Assembly (NCBI GenBank): GCA_947462335.1
Contig: OX381704.1
Span: 43,528,942-43,592,941, forward strand
Direction of reading: 5' to 3'
Source of the DNA: Harmothoe impar
Taxonomy: Eukaryota; Annelida; Polychaeta; Phyllodocida; Polynoidae
Length of the DNA: 64,000 nucleotides
Below the pieces are notes generated by a model. That model searched no databases. It had not been told where the DNA came from and worked only from the letters and a program-made list of their open reading frames with translations. Positions 56,085 to 64,000 of this stretch are shown here, piece after piece (the stretch's first letter is position 1; each line of letters opens with the position of its first letter). The translations under genes were made by a program, and so were the position numbers.

Positions 56085-57056
56085 CGAGCAGGCAGTCTAT
56101 GGTGCCACGCTCTGCTGTTTGTACTGCCCTCCACGTTACAGAGAGGTCTAATGGGCAGTCTATGGTGCCACCCTTTGCTGTTTGTACCGCCGTCCACGTT
56201 ACAGAGAGGTCTAATGGGCAGTCTATGGTGCCACCCTTTGCTGTTTGTACTGCCCTCCACGTTACAGAGAGGTCTAATGGGCAGTCTATGGTGCCACCCT
56301 TTGCTGTTTGTACTGCCCTCCACGTTACAGAGAGGTCTAATGGGCAGTCTATGGTGCCACCCTTTGCTGTTTGTACTGCCCTCCACGTTACAGAGAGGTC
56401 TAATGGGCAGTCTATGCCGCCACCCTTTGCTGTTTGTACCGCCGTCCACGTTACGGAGAGGTCTAATGAGCAGTCTATGGTGCCACCCTCTGCTGTTTGT
56501 ACCGCCGTCCACGTTACAGAGAGGTCCAGCAAGCAGTCTATGGTGCCATGCTCTGCTGTTTGTACCGCCGTCCACGTTACAGAGAGGTCCAGCAGGCAGT
56601 CTATGGTGCCACCCTCTGCTGTTTGTACCACCGTCCACGTTACAGAGAGGTCCAGCGGGCAGTCTATGGTGCCACCCTCTGCTGTTTGTACCGCCGTCCA
56701 CGTTACAGAGAGGTCCAGCAGGCAGTCTATGGTGCCACCCTCTGCTGTTTGTACCGCCATCCACGTTACAGAGAGGTCTAATGGGCAGTCTATGGTGCCA
56801 CCCTCTGCTGTTTGTACCGCCATCCACGTTACAGAGAGGTCTAATGGGCAGTCTATGGTGCCACCCTCTGCTGTTTGTACCGCCGTCCACGTTACGGAGA
56901 GGTCCAGCAGGCAGTCTATGGTGCCACCCTCTGCTGTTTGTACCGCCGTCCACGTTACAGAGAGGTCCAGCAGGCAGTCTATGATGCCACCCTCTGCTGT
57001 TTGTACCGCCGTCCACGTTACGGAGAGGTCCAGCAGGCAGTCTATGGTGCCACCCT
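56085..57056. repeat. 63-bp minisatellite, about 15 copies
   Basis: The unit contains CAGTCTATGGTGCCACCCTC, CTGTTTGTACCGCCGTCC and ACGTTACAGAGAGGTC. Spacing is 63 bp (for example 56597 to 56660). Because 63 is divisible by three and most frames lack stops, long spurious frames appear on both strands. Variants differ by a few bases (CCAGCAGG or TAATGGG at the unit junction). The right edge overlaps the stop codon of the minus-strand gene. Confidence 0.95.
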
Positions 57057-59255
57057 CTGCTGTTTCTGCCTCTCCTGTGCCACCTGGAGTGAGTCTGCTG
57101 TACTCATACTCTGACGGCGTCTGTTCAGGATCTGCATGAGCTGCACACTCGGACGCCGCCCCCTCAGGCGCTCCTCTGTAGCACTAGGGGGGCGCCCGAC
57201 CAGTGTCCTCACCCCTCGTAGCACCAGGCTCACACCATTGATATTGGGCTTTTTAACCAGGGTCATTGATGCTGTTCGTCCTGAAGATGGCGGTTTGGTT
57301 GTAGTGAAGGTCTTACCTCTCTCTGGGCCGGAGATGTCCAGGTTAGCCAGTGCCTGGTGCATCCTTGACTCCAGTGTCTTTGCTGTGCCCCTCACAGTGG
57401 TGGGCTTGGTGCTCACCACCCTGGAGGTAGCAGGACTCCTCTCACTAACCAACCTGCCTGGTTTCCTCAGCACTGGCTCTTTCTTAGTCAATGCTTTAAC
57501 AGAACCACCTGGTTGAGCACCTGGCTGAGCTTGCCTGCCACCTTTGCCTTCTTTAGGGGCTGTGACTGTCCGCTCCCCTAAAGGTACAAACCCACTGCGA
57601 TATACTCTAGTGCTACCAGGCTCAACACTGGGTACAACCTTCTGGGGTTTGGTCGGAGCCTCATGTGACTTAAGCCTCTGTGTTCCTCCATACATTAACG
57701 AGTTGGCACTGGTATGTATAGAGGCCTTCAGCACCTGGTCCACACTGTCGGCCTCACTAGGGGGGGAGTAGAGACGCATGATCTCCTCGTCCTCCTCGTC
57801 CTCACTCGTCCAGAAGGTGGCCTCCTCCCCTCCCTGCTCGTGGTTGTAGTAGTTAGCTACTTCTACATCCTCGTTAAATGACACACGGGACGACTTCCTG
57901 GAGATTGCTCCAGGGTGCTGTAGCCAAACCCCAGGTGTCTGGGAACCCTCCTCACTAGATTTAAGTTCTAGATCCTGAGATCCCTCTGAATTCATCTCTA
58001 CTCTGTGCTCAACGTCAACAGTGTTTAATTTAGCGCCCCCATTAACAAGAGCATTGTGAGTTGCCACCCTCTCCAATGCCTTAGCGTCCTTAAGTCCATG
58101 TTCAGGTTTAACCTTGTCCTTGTCAGCTATAACCCTGGTGCCCTGCCTGGTAATGTTCACTTCTCCAGGCACCAACTTAAACTTCACCAGTCGCTCCACC
58201 CCTGACAGTGCCTGCTGCTGACTGAGAGACACCTGTGTGAAGACCTCAGGGTGGGGGTCACCTGGAGGAGAGGCACTGCCCAGGGACACCTGGGTCACCA
58301 CGTCGTCCACATAGTCATAGGCACAGGAGGCGGTGAGCTGCCGTGGAGGAGGGAGTGGGGTGGGGGTGCGGTACCTGGCGCGGGCTGGCTGCTGCCGCCG
58401 GGGGGTTTGCGTGGATGAGGCTTTCTTTGGGTTGGGGCTTGTTTTCTTCTCATAAACAAAGGTCCTGTTTTTGTTGCTACCTGCGGGGTTTGTCTTGCGG
58501 GGGACTAGTTTCCTGTCCAGCTGCATGGGCCGCACCACTGTGGTCCTGTCACTCAGTGACTCCTGTACAGCCAGGATGGCGGCAAGGTCCACGTTAATGT
58601 CGTCCTCCACCCTGGAACTTGTCACTGAGGTGCCTGTACGGGACCCTCCCTGTGTGGCGCTAAGGCCTTTCCTTAACCCTTCAGATGCCAACCCCTGCTT
58701 TACCACCTCTCCCTGAACCTGAGCATTTACTGTCGATGGCAACTTCCGGTCAATAGAGAATGTATGTGGAGTCGTGACGATCACTTCCGGTTTACTGACG
58801 CACTCAGGCGCCGACTGGGAGCGCGACACGGGCTTGGCAGCAGCTCTCCTATGCCTACCGGAAGCAGAATTCCGCAGCCGAACCATCGCCCTCCTGGCGT
58901 TGATAACGACAGGCGTCGCTTTGTCGGCGTCGTCGATTGAGTCGAACCTGGAAATGCATACCTTCCGGAGCGGTATCCGGTTCCGGGGCCGCGTGACGCG
59001 CATGTCGTACGTCACGTCACGGGTGCCGTCGGCGGCGGGTATGAGGCCCGTGTACTGGAGGCCGTGGGGGTCCCGGCTGCCGTTGAGCAGCTCCAGCTCC
59101 AGGTGCATCCTCCTGCGGCCCTGCTCCAGGGCCCTGCGGCGCTGGTGCAGCTGCTGCAGCATTACCGCACACTTGACATCGTACAGCTTCTGTTCCTGCC
59201 GCAACTTGCCGCGCACCACCCCCGCCGGGATGAACACTGACGACGGCACCTCCAT
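57042..59255 (-). CDS. Uncharacterised 737-residue Arg/Ser/Pro-rich protein, single exon
   Basis: An uninterrupted frame with a strong start (ACCATGG at 59255 on the minus strand). I do not recognise the family. Residues about 12-60 are helical and charged (QEQKLYDVKCAVMLQQL, then Arg-rich), possibly a short coiled coil. The next 100 residues are basic, with GLIPAADGTRDVTYDMRV, which looks like ordered, conserved sequence. The remainder is low-complexity Ser/Thr/Pro/Lys with an acidic patch (SEDEEDEEIM) and Arg-rich motifs near the end (RGRRPSVQLMQILNRRR). No signal peptide or membrane segment. Its size, Kozak context and non-repetitive composition argue that it is real. The stop codon lies in the first unit of the 63-bp minisatellite. 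A retrocopy or clade-specific cytoskeletal or nuclear protein is possible. Confidence 0.75.
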   Translation of the reverse strand: MEVPSSVFIPAGVVRGKLRQEQKLYDVKCAVMLQQLHQRRRALEQGRRRMHLELELLNGSRDPHGLQYTGLIPAADGTRDVTYDMRVTRPRNRIPLRKVCISRFDSIDDADKATPVVINARRAMVRLRNSASGRHRRAAAKPVSRSQSAPECVSKPEVIVTTPHTFSIDRKLPSTVNAQVQGEVVKQGLASEGLRKGLSATQGGSRTGTSVTSSRVEDDINVDLAAILAVQESLSDRTTVVRPMQLDRKLVPRKTNPAGSNKNRTFVYEKKTSPNPKKASSTQTPRRQQPARARYRTPTPLPPPRQLTASCAYDYVDDVVTQVSLGSASPPGDPHPEVFTQVSLSQQQALSGVERLVKFKLVPGEVNITRQGTRVIADKDKVKPEHGLKDAKALERVATHNALVNGGAKLNTVDVEHRVEMNSEGSQDLELKSSEEGSQTPGVWLQHPGAISRKSSRVSFNEDVEVANYYNHEQGGEEATFWTSEDEEDEEIMRLYSPPSEADSVDQVLKASIHTSANSLMYGGTQRLKSHEAPTKPQKVVPSVEPGSTRVYRSGFVPLGERTVTAPKEGKGGRQAQPGAQPGGSVKALTKKEPVLRKPGRLVSERSPATSRVVSTKPTTVRGTAKTLESRMHQALANLDISGPERGKTFTTTKPPSSGRTASMTLVKKPNINGVSLVLRGVRTLVGRPPSATEERLRGRRPSVQLMQILNRRRQSMSTADSLQVAQERQKQQRVAP

Positions 59256-60405
59256 GGTACTCTAAGTGGCAATACTAATGTACCTTATGAAGTGATGATA
59301 AAGTACATGTACATCAAATCTGAGTATCACCTGGAGCAGTATCACTCTGGAGATCCTTCCTTGTGTACTGTCTATGGTTGGGACAGATGTGACTGCATAA
59401 ATTCAAGATGGGTCCGATATCTCTTTGTCCACCCACCTAAGACTGCACACTATAACGGCACGGGTGTTTTGTGTAGATGGTACATAGTCAGTAATCCCAG
59501 ACACGGCAGTCACCCCTCATGTCCTCTTGGTACACCTGTGGTTACCTGGCTGCAGACCTGTGTAGTTGTGGTCAGGGGTCATCACTACACCTCACCTGTC
59601 ATCATTAAGTATTGATTCCACCTTACAGGTGAGGCGGTGATGACACAGGTGAGGAGGAGGTACTACTGAAGATGCCGTCCTTACCTGGTGATGTCTCACC
59701 TGTGCAGGTAGAAACATAAATCCTTGCAGCCCTACACATACAGATCAGTATCGTATGAGTATTTCCATAGGTTTCCTCTTTTAACTAGGAGCATAATGTA
59801 TATTCAATCACAGATGTGTGCTGGTCCTTAATCAGCGTCCATGTACATGGTGCAGGAGGAGATGAAGTGTAGTTGTGTAGGACAGGTAACGAGGGTTCCC
59901 AAGTGTGTGCACACCCCTCACAGATGAGTCACATAGGATGCAGGTATAGTGCAGGTGTAGGACACACCTGGAGTAGCCTGTCACAGGTACCTTAATGCCT
60001 CCTCCAGGTGCTCTGGTAGCGATTACCGTCGGTTGGAGTAGGGTGGCCTGCTGGTAGCAGGCATTAAGCAGTGCTGCCGTCTGCTAGTAACAGGCGACAT
60101 GTACTCCAGTCACGTCCTCCTGGGCCGTTCCCATTCAGGTGGTCTCTGGGGTATTTCCTGCCTTTCTACATAAATCCCTGCAGCATACCTGACTGCGGTG
60201 AATATCCTGACGTCTACCAGTCAATAACCCCGTGTATCTTTCAACGTGTCATGCATTAAAAAGCCTGCCTGTATGAACTCCGCGCCTTTTCATATTCAGA
60301 ACCTTGAGCTCAATGTATTGACTGATATGTATACTGTTACCCAAACGATAACCACTGTCATAGAAGAAGAGGGGCCAGGGGGCCTGCCTACCCAATCACA
60401 GAGGG
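59256..60405. other. Upstream region of the orphan gene
   Basis: Rich in CAGGTG/CACCTG E-box-like words (many between 59500 and 60010). Presumably contains the promoter of the minus-strand gene, but no TATA or other decisive motif was found. Confidence 0.35.
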
Positions 60406-60409
60406 TGTG

Positions 60410-60545
60410 GAGGGCTGCACTGATAATAAAACCTATAGTCAGTACTGACTATACCATCATATTTTGACCCCCGTAGTCAGGGGACTATACAACTTAGTCA
60501 CATATTAGTCATAAGGTTAGTCAGTAGTGACTATATGTGGATCAC
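60410..60545. repeat. GACTATA/TAGTCA motif cluster, left of the 27-bp array
   Basis: TATAGTCAGTACTGACTATA is a perfect palindrome here, followed by GTAGTCAGGGGACTATA and several TAGTCA words. The same vocabulary lies to the right of the minisatellite at 62940-63145. Confidence 0.55.
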
Positions 60546-60839
60546 ACAAATTGATGATGTCACAGGAATGTGTGCACAGGAAACAGTTAGGATTCAAATT
60601 TGAATGGTCCATGGACTTCAGGTAGGCACATCCTTTCCTAAACCACTGTTCTATGGATACCCCTGCTTGTTATATGTTATGTTACAGTTGACTATGACAA
60701 CTTAAGATGTTTTAGGGTGCATGAGTTCTCATGTTTGATAGAGTTATCATGGTAATTTGTTCCAGTTTTGATAACATAGAAATACATGAACAGTGTATGT
60801 CTAGACTGACAGAGCATAATAGGCCTACACAGGAGCCTG

Positions 60840-62885
60840 TCACCTGCTCTGCCTTACCCTAGCCTGTCCCCTGGCCTGTCTTATCCTAGCTTGTCCCCTG
60901 GCCTGCCTTATCCTAGCATGTGCCCTGCCCTGCCTTATCCTAGCCTGTCCCTGCCCTGCTTTATCCTGGCCTGTCACGTGCCCTGCCTTGTCCTAGCTTG
61001 TCCTCTGGCCTGCCTTATGCTAGCCTCTTACTGGCTCTGCCTTATCCTAGCCTGTCCTCTGCCCTGCCTTATCCTAGCCTGTCCTCACCCTGCCTCATCC
61101 TAGCCTGTCCCTGCCCTGCCCTGCCCTATCCTATTAGCCTGTCCCCTGCCCTGCCTCATCCTAGCTTGTCCCCTAACCTGCCTCATCCTAGCTTGTCCCT
61201 GCCCTGCTTTATCCTAGCCTGTCCCCTGCCTTGCCTAATCCTAGCTTGTCTCCTGGCCTGCCTTATCATAGCCTGTCCCTGCCCTGCTTTATCCTGGCCT
61301 GTCCCCTGCCCTGCCTCATCCTAGCCTGTCCCCTGCCCTGCCTCATCCTAGCTTCTCCCCTGCCCTGCTTTATCCTAGCCTGTCCCCTGCCTTGCCTTAT
61401 CCTAGCCTGTCACCTGGCCTGCCTTATCCTAGCCTGTCACCTGCCATGCCTCATCCTAGCCTGTCCCCTGCCCTGCCTCATTCTAGCTTGTCCCTGCCCT
61501 GCTTTATCCTAGCCTGTCCCCTGCCTTGCCTAATCCTAGCTTGTCTCCTGGCCTGCCTTATCATAGCCTGTCCCTGCCCTGCTTTATCCTGGCCTGTCCC
61601 CTGCCCTGCCTCATCCTAGCTTGTCACCTGCCCTGCCTCATCCTAGCTTGTCCCTGCCCTGCTTTACCCTAGCCTGTCCCCTGCCTTGCCTAATCGTAGC
61701 TTGTCTCCTGGCCTGCCTTATCCTAGCCTGTCACCTGCCCTGCCTCATCCTAGCCTGTCCCCTGCCCTGCCTTGTTCTAGCTTGTCCCTGGTCCCTGCCC
61801 TGCTTTATCCTAGCCTGTCACCTGGCCTGCCTTATCCTAGCCTGTCACCTGCCATGCCTCATCCTAGCCTGTCCCCTGCCCTGCCTCATTCTAGCTTGTC
61901 CCTGCCCTGCTTTATCCTAGCCTGTCCCCTGCCTTGCCTAATCCTAGCTTGTCTCCTGGCCTGCCTTATCATAGCCTGTCCCTGCCCTGCTTTATCCTGG
62001 CCTGTCCCCTGCCCTGCCTCATCCTAGCTTGTCACCTGCTCTGCCTCATCCTAGCTTGTCCCTGCCCTGCTTTACCCTAGCCTGTCCCCTGCCTTGCCTA
62101 ATCCTAGCTTTTCTCCTGGCCTGCCTTATCCTAGCCTGTCACCTGCCCTGCCTCATCCTAGCCTGTCCCCTACCCTGCCTTGTTCTAGCTTGTCCCTGCC
62201 CTGCTTTATCCTAGCCTGTTCCCTGGCCTGCCTTATCCTAGCCTGTCCCCTGCCCTGTCTCATCCTAGCTTGTCCCCTGGCCTGCCTTATCCTAGCCTGT
62301 CCCCTGGCCTGCCTTATCCTAGCCTGTTACCTGCTCGGCCTTATCCTAGCTTGTCCCCTGCATTACCTTATCCTAGCCTGTCCCCTGGCCTGCCTTATCC
62401 TATAGCCTGTCACCTGGCCTGCCTTATCCTAGCCTGTTACCTGCTCGGCCTTATCCTAGCTTGTCACCTGCCCTGCCTCATCCTAGCCTGTCCCTGCCCT
62501 GCCCTGCCCTATCCTACTAGCCTGTCCCCTGCCCTGCCTCATCCTAGCCTGTCCCATGCCCTGCCTCATCCTAGCTTCTCCCCTGCCCTGCTTTATCCTA
62601 GCCTGTCCCCTGCCTTGCCTTATCCTAGCCTGTCACCTGGCCTGCCTTATCCTAGCCTGTCACCTGCCATGCCTCATCCTAGCCTGTCCCCTGCCCTGCC
62701 TCTTTCTAGCTTGTCCCTGCCCTGCTTTATCCTAGCCTGTCCCCTGACCTGCCTTACCCTAGCCTGTCCACTGCCCTGCTTTATCCTAGCCTGTCCCCTG
62801 CCCTGCCTTATCTTAGCTTGTCCCCTGGCCTGCCTTATCCTAGCCTGTCCCCTGCCCTGCTTTATCCTAGCCATGTCTACCCTGC
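60840..62885 (+). repeat. 27-bp minisatellite, about 75 copies with higher-order structure
   Basis: Unit CCTGCCTTATCCTAGCCTGT plus CCCCTGG, with 26-bp and longer variants. A marked variant (TTGCCTAATC, then TCTCCTGG) recurs at 61231, 61526, 61686, 61934 and about 62094 with conserved neighbours, showing that blocks of several units were duplicated together. Open frames of nine-residue period across it are artefacts. Confidence 0.95.
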
Positions 62886-62939
62886 TGTACCTTGACCTGC
62901 CTTCAGTACTTAAGTTTCCCTTATTTCTCATGATTGACT

Positions 62940-63145
62940 ATATCTATTAGTCATAGTGACTACTTTAGACCATGAAACCATTAAATTCATAGTCACTTGA
63001 CTATATAGCCCAAATCAGCCAATTTAATGGCTGACTATAGGTTGACTATATGACTAACTTACTATAGACATAGGTGACTAACTTGGTATAGTCGTTTTTG
63101 CTACATTCATGTGACTATAGAAATGTAGTCCGTAGTGACTAACAT
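62940..63145. repeat. GACTATA/TAGTCA motif cluster, right of the 27-bp array
   Basis: Dense TAGTCA, TGACTA and GACTATA words in both orientations, mirroring 60410-60545. The two may be ends of one element that carries the minisatellite. Confidence 0.5.
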
Positions 63146-63479
63146 TTCCAGGTCCATTATTATCAGTGTGGATATGTTTAGGTCCCCAACATGTGTCAAG
63201 TGGTCAAGACACTATAATGTACTACACGTAATTACCAAACCTTACCTCTCATAAATGGGGAAAGGTGGGTCGGAGGGGTGTTGGCCCCAATCAAAATTAA
63301 AGGGGCTCAAAAACATTTCTATACAATTCCAATATACGCGCCATCATGCATAAAAGCTTATATAATGCTTAATTCTGATTGGAGTAGTCCCCCACCCCCT
63401 TATGGGGATTTGCTTCCTACGCCTCTAATAACCTCAAATAGAGTTGATCTGTAACAAAGGGCTGTTCCTCTTCTCAGTT

Positions 63480-63930
63480 AGTCAGTGACTCATCACCTCA
63501 TTCACTCACTCTATCAAACACTCACTCACTCATCCCCTTACTCACCCATTCATTCAATTAATTTACTCAACCACCCATCCATCAACTGACTGACTGACAA
63601 TCGATAATCTAACAAAGACCCACTTGCTCATTCCCTCACCCGTTCACTCACTCATCCATTCACCCACCATTTACACCCACACACATCATCACTAACATTC
63701 ACTCACTCACTCAATCACTTGCCAACTGACTGACTGACTGACGCATTCACTCACTCACTCACTCACCCACTCACCCACCCATGCTCTCACCAGCCTCACC
63801 CACACACATCATCACTAACATTCACTCACTCACTCACTCACTCACTCACTCACTCACTCACTCACTCACTCACTCACTCACTCACTCACTCACTCACTCA
63901 CTCACTCACCCTCTCGCCCACCCATGCTCT
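63480..63930 (+). repeat. TCAC tetranucleotide microsatellite with degenerate flank
   Basis: A nearly pure (TCAC)n run spans about 63822-63908. The preceding 340 bp are interrupted TCAC/TCAT/TGAC words. A CCACCCATGCTCTCACC segment occurs on both sides of the pure run. Confidence 0.95.
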
Positions 63931-64000
63931 CACCGTCCTCTGCTGTCACCCTTGGTGTTATCAGAGTAACTCAGGCTGCCATAATACTTCCGACCTGTGC

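Noticed and set aside
55945..57139. Long open frames (292-351 residues) on both strands across 55945-57139
   Set aside because: They are artefacts of a 63-bp repeat unit that lacks stops in several frames; both strands and multiple frames are open at once.
60891..62950. Pro/Leu/Ser-rich frames such as a 226-residue ORF
   Set aside because: Nine-residue periodicity simply reflects the 27-bp minisatellite; there is no start context or conserved domain.

Overview
The window is eukaryotic, from an invertebrate animal. Its host genes have GT-AG introns, TATA boxes and AATAAA signals, and between them lies dense transposon debris. I cannot name the species. An invertebrate deuterostome (amphioxus, hemichordate, echinoderm) or a lophotrochozoan would fit. 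The octamer TAGGCCTA recurs nine times in the right half, which is unusual and may help placement.

Host genes, left to right: the last five coding exons of a formin of the FMN/Cappuccino type (+, 14-1718); a gremlin-like DAN-family BMP antagonist encoded in one exon (+, 34219-35268); a complete three-exon cytosolic sulfotransferase (+, 43914-47328); a complete seven-exon CCA-adding tRNA nucleotidyltransferase, TRNT1 (+, 50862-54896); and an intronless 737-residue orphan gene (-, 57042-59255). Formin and gremlin are also neighbours in vertebrates (FMN1/GREM1 and FMN2/GREM2), so the left half probably preserves an ancient linkage. Without the retrotransposon inserted between them, the two genes would lie about 20 kb apart.

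The largest single object is an apparently intact 12.7-kb Ty3/gypsy-type LTR retrotransposon (16019-28710). Its 439-bp LTRs look identical and it is flanked by a 4-bp CTAG duplication. It has a primer site, an unusually long coiled-coil gag, a textbook -1 frameshift signal (GGGAAAC directly before the gag stop, followed by a hairpin), a full pol, and a third 1134-residue ORF downstream of pol. That third protein is not envelope-like. It has a Lys/Pro-rich basic region, two C2H2-like finger arrangements and a C-terminal coiled coil, and promoter-type motifs lie just upstream. I consider this ORF3 system the best candidate for something undescribed.

The rest is a catalogue of non-autonomous DNA transposons with readable ends and target duplications: hAT-like, piggyBac-like TTAA, Harbinger-like TTA and TA-flanked MITEs. 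It includes a three-level nest at 9838-10651, a 2.65-kb TTAA-flanked element holding two others, and a Foldback-type element with 9-bp duplications and a minisatellite-filled palindrome in a sulfotransferase intron. Minisatellites are prominent: a 51-bp array built from the end of the gremlin coding sequence, a 63-bp array beginning at the stop codon of the orphan gene, a 2-kb array of 27-bp units, and a terminal TCAC microsatellite. Promoter-like clusters without an assigned gene occur near 5.4, 31.9 and 32.6 kb.
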